From assembly GCA_934646815.1 (NCBI GenBank), contig CAKUEW010000006.1:1-50129 (forward strand): a stretch of DNA of 50,129 bases, written 5' to 3'. Shown here one piece after another: positions 23,857-32,674 of the stretch (its first letter is position 1; each line of letters begins with the position of its first letter). The position numbers and the translations under genes are program-made. The stretch is from an uncultured Collinsella sp. (GTDB taxonomy: Bacteria; Actinomycetota; Coriobacteriia; Coriobacteriales; Coriobacteriaceae). The notes under the pieces are model-generated. The model worked only from the letters and a program-made list of their open reading frames with translations. It searched no databases and had not been told where the DNA came from.

Positions 23857-23971
23857 CTATCTACCAGCGGTTTCCCTGATATTCAGCTAATCGGGGGAAC
23901 CGCTTTACTATTGGCTTTTCCTTCTAGAATCCACTGGTTTCTTCTGGCTATCCACCACTATCCACCACTGA
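23851..23971 (+). repeat. Short direct repeats at the tRNA 3' end, possible att region
   Basis: CCACCACTATC occurs at 23851-23861, including the tRNA CCA end, and again at 23952-23962. A partial third copy CCACCACTG follows directly. Integrases that use tRNA genes often leave such repeats at the boundary. No integrase gene is nearby, so the role is unproven. Confidence 0.35.
23866..23904 (+). terminator. Terminator after the CAU tRNA
   Basis: AGCGGTTTCCC (23866-23876) pairs with GGGGAACCGCT (23894-23904; one G-U), and TTACTATT follows. It begins nine bases after the tRNA. Confidence 0.7.
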
Positions 23972-24015
23972 TTTGTGCGTAGATATGGGTTCCGTCTGTA
24001 TCGGAAAGCCCCGCT

Positions 24016-24054
24016 TTGACAAAATAACATCGGATCCAGTTGAACAGTTGTTCA
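24016..24054 (+). promoter_or_regulatory. Promoter with LexA-like palindrome before the ComM-like gene
   Basis: A consensus -35, TTGACA (24016-24021), is followed 18 bp later by TTGAAC, a weak -10. It overlaps the perfect palindrome TGAACAGTTGTTCA (24041-24054), which has a GAAC-N4-GTTC core. A protein bound there would cover the -10. The same 12-mer recurs at 26045 and a one-base variant at 40354. Confidence 0.6.
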
Positions 24055-24119
24055 TTGAGGCGGTACGCGCGATCCAGACTTCAAACTAGTCTCAAGACCA
24101 TTGTGGATTGGAGCAAGAT

Positions 24120-26033
24120 ATGGCCGATCGCATCACTGTCCATGGCGCAATAGTGGAGGGCGCTTCCGCGGTGCCCATTGATATCGTAATTGAAACACGG
24201 CCCGGCTTACCCGGCATATCCATCGCCGGCCTTCAAGATAATGCTCGGGTTGAGTTGCGTGGTATCGTCAGGTGCGCCCTAAAGGCACAGGACTATTCCG
24301 TGCCCCGCGACAGCATCACTATCGATATTGTCCCATCACCCGGCTATAACAGGAACTTCTCGGGACGAATCAGGACCCCCGATTCTCTTGCACTGCCAAT
24401 CGCTCTCGGAATCCTGAGTGCTTCAGAACAGTTGGACCCCGCATATCTCGAGGATAAGCTGTATTTCGGATCGCTGGACTTCGGTGGCAACGTGACGTCG
24501 TGTCGTGGCACCATTGCAGTCGAGAATCTCTGCCATGAATTGAATCTCCAAGGAGTCGTTTCCGCTGCAACTCCCCGCGGATTGAGGCCGGCTCATCCAT
24601 GCCTTCAGACATTAGACTCGATCTCATCTGGCTCTCTGGGTAATCCCGAGAAACTAATCGGAAGGTCTATGCCGGCCGAGCCCGAACAGCTAAGCCCGGT
24701 TTACCCGCCTGCGGCCGTTTCCGCTGTTGCCGAGGCTCTTGCGACTCGAATTCCCATTCTGATTGAGACGGATAGCCCTGAGCGTGCGGGAGAGGCGATT
24801 CGCGCGTTCTTCCGCGTCGGCGAAAGCGATGAAGCGACGCTCATGAGAGACCTTGCCGGCGTCGGGGCGAAGGGAAGCGTCGCCGTTGTCTCCGATATCG
24901 GGACGGCAAGCCTCGCAGGTATTATCGGCGGCGGACGCCCAATCAGGCCGGGTGTCATCTCAGCTGCAAGTGGCGGCGCCATCGTTCTCGGAAATATCGA
25001 CCAGGCATCGTCCCATGTCCTCCAGTCTGTGGCATCGGCTACAAGGCGAGATGCCGTCAGGATCGTTAGGGCTGACGGTACTACGCTGTTCCCAAGCGAC
25101 GCCGCCCTCGTTATGACGGCCAGGGAAGACCGAAGCGACTATGCGATGAAGACGTTCCAGATGGGTCCGTTCCCTAAAATCGAGCAGCCGGTCGTTGTCG
25201 ATATTGACCAATTGGAAAAAGCCCTATCTCAGATCCAGGCGCTCCCAGGATCGCTGGTCGCCTATAGGGAGAACCTTAAAAAGCGCATCGAGGACAGCAG
25301 CCTCTATGTAGATGCAACCACCAAGGGCGGCATCAAGGTCAATTATTCGGTTGACGGTGAGCCGAAGACCGTGGAGCTCGTAAAGCAATTCTACGAGGAG
25401 AACGATACACTCTGCATCCAAGCCTTCGATGTGACCGACGGTTCCGACTCATTCGGCGCGCTTTGGTCGGACGTGACCGTGAACCTTGATGGACCTGCTC
25501 AAGGAGACCGCACCGTCTACATGCAGAGGTCAAGTGTGGACCCCCTGCCCGGTATTCTCATGGACTCGGAGATATTCGGCTCCGTTATCGATGGCGCCGG
25601 ACGGGGTGGATATGAAGCCGTTGAACTTAACCTGAACGCGTTTCTTTCGATGAGGGATCTGTCCGAATTCCGCGAGATGGTCATTCCCAATGAATATAAG
25701 GATATCGCCATCGCCGCAGGCGTAAATTTCGCTATTGTGCCGGCGATTGAAGCGAAAGACATCGCCCTTATGTCCGACGGCCTTGTCAGCATCGGCGGGC
25801 ACGACTATACGCTCTACCGCGGCCAGACCTTCGACGAGTCGCGGAAGGTGGACGCGATCCTCGATCAGTATGAAGAGTTGAGCGTGGCTCCCCACAGAGT
25901 CGATTGCAGCCCCAGCACGAAAAAGATCATTGACTCGCTTCGACTTGCGACCAAAAGCACGGCGTCGCCCGATGGAGTCGTGTCGATGGAGCGCGACGTG
26001 ACCCTCCCCCACGCTCAATCGCTTAAACATTAA
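24120..26033 (+). CDS. Degenerate ComM/YifB-like protein on the conjugative element
   Basis: The first 165 residues match the ChlI-like N-domain of ComM: VHGAIVEGASAVPIDIVIET, RPGLPGISIAGLQDNARVE, then LALPIALGILSASEQL and an FGSLDFGGNV block. The AAA+ region that follows is eroded. Where ComM has a Walker A loop this reads IPILIETDSPERAGE (near 210). Where it has the LFLDELPEF Walker B it reads AIVLGNIDQAS (near 285). Surrounding ComM landmarks survive, such as GGGRPIRPGVIS and the DGTTLFPSDAALVMTA block. Residues 360-637 are a domain I do not recognise. ComM is a branch-migration helicase in transformation; this copy should not hydrolyse ATP and may bind DNA or a partner. The ATG at 24120 has GGAG six bases upstream. 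Confidence 0.75.
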   Translation: MADRITVHGAIVEGASAVPIDIVIETRPGLPGISIAGLQDNARVELRGIVRCALKAQDYSVPRDSITIDIVPSPGYNRNFSGRIRTPDSLALPIALGILSASEQLDPAYLEDKLYFGSLDFGGNVTSCRGTIAVENLCHELNLQGVVSAATPRGLRPAHPCLQTLDSISSGSLGNPEKLIGRSMPAEPEQLSPVYPPAAVSAVAEALATRIPILIETDSPERAGEAIRAFFRVGESDEATLMRDLAGVGAKGSVAVVSDIGTASLAGIIGGGRPIRPGVISAASGGAIVLGNIDQASSHVLQSVASATRRDAVRIVRADGTTLFPSDAALVMTAREDRSDYAMKTFQMGPFPKIEQPVVVDIDQLEKALSQIQALPGSLVAYRENLKKRIEDSSLYVDATTKGGIKVNYSVDGEPKTVELVKQFYEENDTLCIQAFDVTDGSDSFGALWSDVTVNLDGPAQGDRTVYMQRSSVDPLPGILMDSEIFGSVIDGAGRGGYEAVELNLNAFLSMRDLSEFREMVIPNEYKDIAIAAGVNFAIVPAIEAKDIALMSDGLVSIGGHDYTLYRGQTFDESRKVDAILDQYEELSVAPHRVDCSPSTKKIIDSLRLATKSTASPDGVVSMERDVTLPHAQSLKH

Positions 26034-26044
26034 CCAAAATCTAG

Positions 26045-26056
26045 GAACAGTTGTTC
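26045..26056 (+). promoter_or_regulatory. LexA-like palindrome, second copy
   Basis: GAACAGTTGTTC, identical to the copy before the ComM-like gene, sits 11 bases after that gene's stop and 71 bases before the next start. It probably governs the next gene or operon. Confidence 0.55.
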
Positions 26057-26126
26057 AACGGCTCTCATCGACAAGCCTGCGGGCGGACGATAGCACCAAC
26101 GGAACTATGACCGAAGGGAGAGCCGT

Positions 26127-27008
26127 ATGGACAAACTGGATAGGGCGGGTGCGGCCGGGCTGGGCCTGCTCGACCTCGACCGCGTTTTCGATGCCGCGCG
26201 CGAAATGATCATGGACCCGCAGCAATGCGAGGGATACCTTAAGTGGCCGGCTGTCGCCACGCTTGGTGCGATTATGGCGGAGCCGAACCTCCTCTCGGCC
26301 GTGGCCGAGGTCGCTCTTGACGGCATCGCCCCTGACACGTATGCGGGTCAGAAGTCCTGGCTGCTCGCACGGGCTCTTTTTACGGCCTCCACCGCCCAAG
26401 CGGAATATGAGATCGAGCGCGGTCTCGAACTATCGCCGTCAGATCGAGCCCATATCAATCCGAAGGCGCCTATCGCCGTCCAAGACTATATCTCGCGAGA
26501 TGACAAGCTCGCCGTCATGAAATTCTATGTCATGGCGGACACGGAGCTCTCGCGCATCGCTATGCCTTGGCCGGCAGGGCCCTATGGCCAGTTCAGGATC
26601 GGCGACGAGGGCTATGTCACGGACGAGCAGTTCGGGCGCGTGATTCCCGACCCGGCCGACCAGAGCCTCTATGAGTACATCGCGAACGGCGGCGCGCTTA
26701 CCGACGACGTAGTCCACGCTGCAGTGAGGGGGAATACCGACCATATCGATACGCTTGCCTCCCAGGCTATCGAAAACGACCCCGAGGCGCCGGTCTACTA
26801 CACCGAGTCGACCCAGGACGAGTGGGACGAGTCTGTCGACGAAGGCTATGTCCAAAAGAGCGATATCAAGACCGAGCGAGCCCATGAGATGCCCGGCACG
26901 AAAAACCTCATCGCGCAGATCAGCAGGAAGCTGGGAGGCGGCACCGAGGGCGCGCTTCATACCGCAGCCCCAAATCGTACTGCCTATTTCCATTACGGAC
27001 AGGCATAG
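26127..27008 (+). CDS. Unknown protein of the conjugative element, 293 aa
   Basis: A soluble, acidic protein with no signal peptide or membrane helix. The N-terminal half looks helical (LDLDRVFDAAREMIM; LLSAVAEVALDGIA). The middle has FYVMADTELSRIAMPWP and GQFRIGDEGYVTDEQFGRV. The C-terminal third is Asp/Glu-rich, then TKNLIAQISRKLGGG. GAAGGGAG precedes the ATG. It lies between the LexA-like site at 26045 and the exonuclease pseudogene, 11 bases ahead of the latter, so the two were probably one operon. Family not recognised. Confidence 0.75.
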   Translation: MDKLDRAGAAGLGLLDLDRVFDAAREMIMDPQQCEGYLKWPAVATLGAIMAEPNLLSAVAEVALDGIAPDTYAGQKSWLLARALFTASTAQAEYEIERGLELSPSDRAHINPKAPIAVQDYISRDDKLAVMKFYVMADTELSRIAMPWPAGPYGQFRIGDEGYVTDEQFGRVIPDPADQSLYEYIANGGALTDDVVHAAVRGNTDHIDTLASQAIENDPEAPVYYTESTQDEWDESVDEGYVQKSDIKTERAHEMPGTKNLIAQISRKLGGGTEGALHTAAPNRTAYFHYGQA

Positions 27009-27019
27009 GGGGCGGCAAG

Positions 27020-27629
27020 ATGAGCATCACCTTGGTACCTTTCGACTCTCCCATCGAGTGCATGACGATCGACACCGAGACGACGGGGCTCGACCCCTTT
27101 GACGGCGATGAAATCTTGACCTTAGCAATGGTCCTCGATATCGAGGGCCAGGATTCGCCCTCGTCGGTCCATCTGCTACGTCAAGCCGTAGCATAAGACC
27201 GAGTGGCCTGCCGCGGAGCGCGTGAATCACATCTCACCCGATTCGGTGGCCAACTATAAGCCTTTTAAGAATTATCTCGAGGCCGTCCAGTCGTTATTCG
27301 ACCGCACGGAGAAGATCGTCGGATGGAATGTCGGCTTCGACCTTGGATTCCTCGAGAATGAGGGTGTCATCATTCCGCAGACAGCGGAAATTGTCGATGC
27401 GATGGAGGAATTCGGGCGCGTATACGGCCCATTTTCAGAGTCCCATTCAAGATGGAGGCTCACCTCTGCGGCAGATGCCATGGGATACAGCTTCGAGGGT
27501 GCTCCGCATACCGCCCTCGCCGATGCCTTGGCTACAAGGCACCTATATCAACACACGAGTGCAATTACCGAGGGCCTGAAGCGGCCGGGCGCGCATATCA
27601 AACGGCCCGGGGTACGCAGGCATAGCTAA
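27020..27629 (+). pseudogene. DEDDh 3'-5' exonuclease (DnaQ-like), frameshifted
   Basis: The first part, from ATG 27020, carries motif I (MTIDTETTGLDPFDG). It stops at TAA 27194 in its own frame. The rest lies in the next frame: TEWPAAERVNHISPDSV, motif II GWNVGFDLGFLENEG and motif III PHTALADALATRHLY with the His and Asp of the DEDDh class. The two frames can be joined only between 27189 and 27196, and dropping a single base there restores one protein of about 202 residues. It is therefore a one-base insertion or a sequencing error. An intact copy would resemble the epsilon proofreading exonuclease or RNase T. Confidence 0.8.
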
Positions 27630-27692
27630 TTAAAGAAATTGTCACCCTGTGGCACCAAACCGGTCGGCACGGGTGGCCTATATGGCGAAAAC

Positions 27693-27729
27693 TGTAGTTG
27701 GGGCCGCTTTATGTGCGGCCCCAACTACA
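27693..27729 (+). other. Perfect 15-bp hairpin before the transfer operon
   Basis: TGTAGTTGGGGCCGC (27693-27707) and GCGGCCCCAACTACA (27715-27729) are perfect complements around TTTATGT. The hairpin ends 11 bases before the AGGAGG site of the PcfB-like gene. No T-run follows on the plus strand. It could insulate the transfer operon, regulate its translation, or be part of an origin of transfer. Confidence 0.55.
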
Positions 27730-27753
27730 CGTCGCCGGAAGGAGGTACCAGTT

Positions 27754-28818
27754 ATGCCCGGAGAGAATGAAGAGGCCATGCGTGTTCTGCTGATGCTCGG
27801 CCAGGCTGTCCTGCCCCCGGCGCGTGAAGTCCTCATTATCACGATGAGAGCACTCGCACGTGGTACCGGCAAAGTCGCTGGAGGTGCCGGCAGGGTTGCC
27901 GGTCGCGGCGCGAACCATGCGATCAGCCATGTGAATGGACTCGGCCGTTACGGCCTCGTTACCGAGCATACGCTCAGGCGTGACCGCAATGACGTCATCA
28001 AACTCGTCAACCTCGGCAAGGAAGGTGCACTCGATCGAAGCGACCTGTCGCTCCTTTCCGACATCTGCCGAAAGCACCGCATCGGGTTCGCTGTCTTCGA
28101 GGACCCGGCGACTGGCTATTTCGCAATCGAATACAAGATGAAGGACCAGGAGGCGCTCGCCGCCTGCATTGAGACGGCAATCGAGAGGAAACTGATCTCG
28201 AATGCCGATGTGGACAACGCGATGAGGGGTTCGGTCGAGAGCGGCGTCCAGACACCCGCCAATCCAAACGATATCCAGTCGTCTTCCCAGTCAAAAGAGT
28301 ACCCCGCCCTTCCGGCAATCGGGCTACCTGCTGTGGGTCTTCCTCCGGTAGGGCTCCCCCCTGCACCGGAGAATATCGAATATCTGGGGGAGTCTTGGAA
28401 GCTCGACCAGAACGACGGCATGTACAAGCGTAAATTCACCGGGTGGGACGGCGTCGTATACACTGCCGCCGTTTCCACGGCCGGAGCCTTCAGGATTACC
28501 GATCCCGACGGACACACGGCAAAAATCGGGAACCAAATCTGCGAGGGCGATGACAAGGGCGTGCTTCGTGAGGACCGCGCCGATGCCATCGTCCGATGCC
28601 ATACCCAAATCGAGACGCTGAAGGACCGCGAGGCCTTCGAGGGGTCGGTCAGACTCCAGCAGCGCCAGGGACGAACCAAGCAGATGGGTTCGCACGAGGT
28701 CATCCGCGCCGTCAACATGCGCGACGCAGCCGACCGCAAGGCCAACCGTCACCAAATCGGAAACCAGAACCGTCCGGCCACGCACTCCCGAACCCTCAAC
28801 AAGCGGGTCAAGAGGTAG
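27754..28818 (+). CDS. PcfB-like (DUF3801) mobilisation accessory protein
   Basis: The N-terminal 150 residues have the DUF3801 pattern: a basic Gly/Ala-rich segment with GTGKVAGGAGRVAGRG, then DLSLLSDICRKHRIGFAVFE and the closing EYKMKDQEALAACIETAIE. This matches the PcfB family that always precedes the coupling protein in Tn1549-like elements. Residues 180-215 are a Pro-rich linker containing GLPAVGLPPVGLPPAP repeats. The remaining 140 residues are an extra basic domain of unknown function. The ATG at 27754 has a strong AGGAGGT. The stop is three bases before the VirD4 start. PcfB helps bring the relaxosome to the coupling protein. Confidence 0.75.
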   Translation: MPGENEEAMRVLLMLGQAVLPPAREVLIITMRALARGTGKVAGGAGRVAGRGANHAISHVNGLGRYGLVTEHTLRRDRNDVIKLVNLGKEGALDRSDLSLLSDICRKHRIGFAVFEDPATGYFAIEYKMKDQEALAACIETAIERKLISNADVDNAMRGSVESGVQTPANPNDIQSSSQSKEYPALPAIGLPAVGLPPVGLPPAPENIEYLGESWKLDQNDGMYKRKFTGWDGVVYTAAVSTAGAFRITDPDGHTAKIGNQICEGDDKGVLREDRADAIVRCHTQIETLKDREAFEGSVRLQQRQGRTKQMGSHEVIRAVNMRDAADRKANRHQIGNQNRPATHSRTLNKRVKR

Positions 28819-28821
28819 CCG

Positions 28822-30792
28822 ATGAAGCTGCCGAAGATCGACATAACGAAGGCCGTCGGAGCCGCCGTGCTGGGATCTGCCGCCTTCTGGATCGTGAACC
28901 TCACGGTCCAGAAGGTCATGCTCGGCACAAACGGCATCGAGACGTCCGATGACGCCGTGGCTTTCGTCGCGTGGGCGGCATCCCGCCGGCCCCTTGGCAT
29001 CTATTTCGGCGGGGTCCCTTTGCTGGCCTCAGTCGCTGCTGCCCTTGTAATCGCCCTGGCTGTTTTCCTAAAGCACGAGGCGCCCGGAGAGGACATCTCG
29101 CCTGCAAAGCAATATGGATCCCAGCGCTTCTCGACTGCCCAGGAGCGTCTGCTATACTCGCACAACAAGGCAACGGACGAATGGCCGGTTCCCGAGTGGT
29201 GCGAGACGGTCGATGACGACAATATCATCCTCTCGCTCCACAGCAAGGTTGCCGGCACATCCATCGTCAACGACAAGAAGGACCCGATCAGGCGCGAGAG
29301 CCAGGTGCCGAACCGAAATATGTTCATCATGGCCGGATCGGGCGCCGGCAAGTCCTACCGCTTCGTGACCAACCAGATCATGCAGATGAACGGCAATATG
29401 GTCTTCACCGACCCTTCGGGCGAGCTGTTCCGTGCATCTGCCGCCTTTTTGGAGAAGAACGGCTATGACGTGCAGGTCATCGACCTGCGCGACGAGGAGC
29501 ATATCCTTGCCTCAACCCCCTACAACCCGCTTATCAACTGCCGCGACGTCACATCTATCAACTCCCTGGTCAATATGTTTATCTCGAACACCAAGGGCGA
29601 GGACACGCACGGGGACCAGCAGTTCTTCATCGATATGGAGAAAAACTTCTACACCTGCGTTTGCGGCATGTTCGTCTTCTGGTTCAAGGCCAACGGCAAT
29701 ACCGCCGACTGCACCCTTCCCGGCATCATCGACTACCTCGCGATGGCCAAGGCCGACGGCGCTGAGGGCATCAACAAGCTCGATCTCGTTTTCGAGGGCA
29801 CCCGGGAGCGCGACGGCTTCGATGGGTTTGCGCAGTACATCATCGATACCTACGGTGAGGACGCGCTGGACGACGAGTCGCTCCCCGAGAACTCGGTCCT
29901 TACCAACTACCGCACCTTCAAGGCCAACGCCGGTGCTCCCGAGCAGATGGCGGCAGTCGTATCCTCCTGTGCGGCTCGACTGCAAAGGCTCAACAACCCG
30001 GCAATCAGAAAGATGCTGGGCCGTGATGAGCTCGACCTGCAGTCTATCGATAAGCGCAAGCGCGCCATCTTCTTCTGCATCAAGTCCGGCGGCGGCCCCT
30101 ATGACTTCGTCGCGGCGATGGCCCTGAACCAGCTGTTCGACATCTCGAAGGATATCGGATCAACGAACGGTATAGGCCACCTTGAAATCCCGCTCTACTG
30201 CTATCTCGACGAGCTCGCGCAAATCGGTAAGATTCCCGATCTCGAGAAGCTTTTCGCAGAGAGCCGTAAGTTTTGGATCAACCTCTGCGCAATCGTCCAG
30301 GACGGCAAGCAACTCGAGGCACGATACGGCAAGCAGTCGGAATCTATCCGAGCAAACTCGGCCATTTTCATGTACATGGGCTCTTCCCTCTTTTCCGACT
30401 GCGAGCAGATCTCGCGTGAGATGGGCAACACCACGAAGAAGTTCACGGACTATTCCGTCTCGAACTCCGCGAGCGGTAAATCCATCCAGGAAAGCACGAG
30501 ATACGTCAAGGTCCCGCTCATGAGCCCCGAAGAACTCTACAGCTTCAATGAGGAGGACGGCCTGTCGCCTGACGAGTGCGTGACCCATTACAAGCAGGGC
30601 ATGTGGTTTCGCGACCTCAAGGCCGATCCGGAGATCCATCCCAGGCGCAAGGAGTATCTCAGCGCCGGCAAAACCGACATGCTCGAGTGGGCGCGCGCCA
30701 GGCGACACGCGGACAACTCCTCCGTTCCAACACCGGAGGGTGTCGTGCTCATAGACCGCACCAACCCCAAAACCATCGTCATTGACGCCTAA
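28822..30792 (+). CDS. Type IV coupling protein (VirD4/TraG/PcfC family)
   Basis: The hexameric ATPase that links the relaxase-DNA complex to the mating channel. Two N-terminal membrane helices (about 11-34 and 62-85) precede the ATPase. Walker A is AGSGAGKSY near 171-179 and Walker B is CYLDELAQIG near 461. The FTDPSGELFRASAAFLEKNG block after Walker A is typical of the family. The length of 656 fits. It is translated right behind the PcfB-like gene (AGAGGT at the junction), matching the Tn1549 order. Confidence 0.93.
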   Translation: MKLPKIDITKAVGAAVLGSAAFWIVNLTVQKVMLGTNGIETSDDAVAFVAWAASRRPLGIYFGGVPLLASVAAALVIALAVFLKHEAPGEDISPAKQYGSQRFSTAQERLLYSHNKATDEWPVPEWCETVDDDNIILSLHSKVAGTSIVNDKKDPIRRESQVPNRNMFIMAGSGAGKSYRFVTNQIMQMNGNMVFTDPSGELFRASAAFLEKNGYDVQVIDLRDEEHILASTPYNPLINCRDVTSINSLVNMFISNTKGEDTHGDQQFFIDMEKNFYTCVCGMFVFWFKANGNTADCTLPGIIDYLAMAKADGAEGINKLDLVFEGTRERDGFDGFAQYIIDTYGEDALDDESLPENSVLTNYRTFKANAGAPEQMAAVVSSCAARLQRLNNPAIRKMLGRDELDLQSIDKRKRAIFFCIKSGGGPYDFVAAMALNQLFDISKDIGSTNGIGHLEIPLYCYLDELAQIGKIPDLEKLFAESRKFWINLCAIVQDGKQLEARYGKQSESIRANSAIFMYMGSSLFSDCEQISREMGNTTKKFTDYSVSNSASGKSIQESTRYVKVPLMSPEELYSFNEEDGLSPDECVTHYKQGMWFRDLKADPEIHPRRKEYLSAGKTDMLEWARARRHADNSSVPTPEGVVLIDRTNPKTIVIDA

Positions 30793-30838
30793 GGGCGCGT
30801 GAATAGGTATCAACTATCCTTAAGGGAAGGAAATTTCA

Positions 30839-31057
30839 ATGGAACAGCTTGCTGATCTCGTTACCAAATTCGAGAACGTCATGATCGCCGGCGGCTCTCT
30901 GTTTGCCCTGTGGGGTGTCTACAATCTGCTCGAGGAGAAGACTAAGGGACGCCCCGGCCACGGTACCGAGTGGTGGCAGGTCCTAGCTGGCGTCTTCATC
31001 GCCGGCTGCGGCGTCTCCCATATCATCTCTCAGCTGTTTAACGGCATCCTCGGATAA
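30839..31057 (+). CDS. Maff2-family small membrane protein
   Basis: The 72-residue product has two hydrophobic stretches (FENVMIAGGSLFALWGVYNL and VLAGVFIAGCGVSHIISQLF) with a basic loop of about 17 residues between them. Size, topology and place between VirD4 and the VirB6-like gene match the Maff2 family, which may play the part of a VirB2-like channel subunit. GGGAAGG precedes the ATG. The stop TAA shares its last A with the start of the next gene. Confidence 0.82.
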   Translation: MEQLADLVTKFENVMIAGGSLFALWGVYNLLEEKTKGRPGHGTEWWQVLAGVFIAGCGVSHIISQLFNGILG

Positions 31058-32661
31058 TGGAGATCCGAGAGAGACTGCTCGCCTTCGCGGCTGGCTCCCC
31101 TATCGGTGGTGCCCAGCCGCCCAGGCCGACGGACCCGTATGGCGAATTTGAATACGATAAGGAACCTCGTCCGCTGTCCGAGATGATTCTTCGTTTTGCG
31201 GTGGTATGTGTCGCCATGCTTCTAATTGCTTGCATGGTGTCGGGAGCTGCATATGCCGCTCAAAAGGGTCAATGGACTGTAAGGGATTCGTTAGATATCA
31301 CAGGCTTTCAATCAACTGATTCAAAGCGCTATGTCGTCATTCGATGGTCAGATATCAAAAATGATAAATTCGTTGACTTCAAACATAACGGAATTACGGC
31401 TCATGAAATTAGATATGAAGTAAAACTTGGAGCTGGAACTGCAAATCTGTACGGGCCGATTTATGTTGATAAAGACGGAAAGACCGTAAGCTCTAAAGGT
31501 GCCAAGACAAAAAAACTCGATGGAAAACTTGATGATGATAATTACCTCAAGAGTTTTGCGCCGAATTGGGCACCAGATGGCTGGGAAATAGCTGGGGAAA
31601 CGGCCACCGGTCAAGAATCCACCGGAACGGGAGGTAGGCCTCATACCGACAAAGATTCCCAGGCCAAAGATCCTAAAGACCTTGAGAACAAGGTTATCAG
31701 TGAGAATCCGCCTGATTTCGAGTTGTCATTCAATTTCTTCAAATACGCTGCGGAAAACCTGGTATGGACCTTCTGCCGCGGACTTGCCGAGAGTGCGACG
31801 AGCCTAGCCGAATGGTGCATTTCGCTGGTGTCGTCCTCGGCGAATGCCGCATTTACGTCTGATTTTACGAATGGTCCTTTCGGTCAGTTCTACACTATGG
31901 CTTCAAATCTTTCGAAAGGCGCTTTCCAGCCCTACGCCATGGCGTTTCTCGGCCTTACCTTCGGTGTAGCTCTCATGCATCAGCTGGATGTTCGCCGTAA
32001 GATGGCCGGCGTCGATATCATGGCGAGCCTCGCATTCGTCGTCATGATGTTCGCAGTGAGCTACACCCTTATCATCCACGCGATGGATATCTGTGCAGCT
32101 GTATACGTTCTTGCCCAACACCTTGTCGGAGTCGTGAATAACACTCTGGCGTCTATCGGAATCGATACAACTAAATCCATTGGTATAAAGAAACAGGTAA
32201 TCAGCTCATTTGACGCTCTGACCTACAGTCAAGCCGGCACCTCTTTCATCCTTCTTATTCTTGCAATCGTCTCGCTTGTCGCCTGCGTTGCCTGTCTATT
32301 CACCGTCTTGACTACTATTTTCGTTCGAGTCGGTGAGATCTACCTGAGGGCGGCAGCGAGCCCGTTGTGCCTGGCCTTCTTTGCTGACGATAAATCGAGG
32401 CCCATGGGCGTAGGCTATCTGAAACGTTTTGCCGCGGTCTGTTTCCAGGCGGTGATGATCGTCATCGCAATCGGCATGATTCCCCTTATCAATACGGTGG
32501 CGACCGAGCTTATAGCACCCATTACGTCCGACACGAGCACCCTCAATGGCTTCGGGGGTGCCGCGGCCGCCCTTATCCCATCGATGTGCGCCGTGCTGTG
32601 CATAACCGAAATCGTGAACAAATCAAAGGTTGTCGCCAACAGCCTGTTCGGCCTCGTCTAG
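31057..32661 (+). CDS. VirB6/TrbL-like polytopic channel protein
   Basis: A short cytoplasmic start and one membrane helix (about 44-68) are followed by an external domain at about 70-225 and then at least five membrane segments to the C-terminus (for example AFLGLTFGVALMHQL, FILLILAIVSLVACVACLF and AVMIVIAIGMIPLIN). The multi-helix part matches the TrbL/VirB6-like protein of Tn1549-type systems, which builds the inner-membrane channel. The DNA for the external domain (about 31260-31740) is clearly AT-richer than its flanks and uses different codons, suggesting a swapped surface module. Confidence 0.85.
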   Translation: MEIRERLLAFAAGSPIGGAQPPRPTDPYGEFEYDKEPRPLSEMILRFAVVCVAMLLIACMVSGAAYAAQKGQWTVRDSLDITGFQSTDSKRYVVIRWSDIKNDKFVDFKHNGITAHEIRYEVKLGAGTANLYGPIYVDKDGKTVSSKGAKTKKLDGKLDDDNYLKSFAPNWAPDGWEIAGETATGQESTGTGGRPHTDKDSQAKDPKDLENKVISENPPDFELSFNFFKYAAENLVWTFCRGLAESATSLAEWCISLVSSSANAAFTSDFTNGPFGQFYTMASNLSKGAFQPYAMAFLGLTFGVALMHQLDVRRKMAGVDIMASLAFVVMMFAVSYTLIIHAMDICAAVYVLAQHLVGVVNNTLASIGIDTTKSIGIKKQVISSFDALTYSQAGTSFILLILAIVSLVACVACLFTVLTTIFVRVGEIYLRAAASPLCLAFFADDKSRPMGVGYLKRFAAVCFQAVMIVIAIGMIPLINTVATELIAPITSDTSTLNGFGGAAAALIPSMCAVLCITEIVNKSKVVANSLFGLV

Positions 32662-32674
32662 GGAAGGTAGTGGA

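Noticed and set aside
27180..27200. Programmed frameshift in the exonuclease gene
   Set aside because: No slippery sequence in the 8-base window where the frames can be joined. A one-base insertion is simpler.
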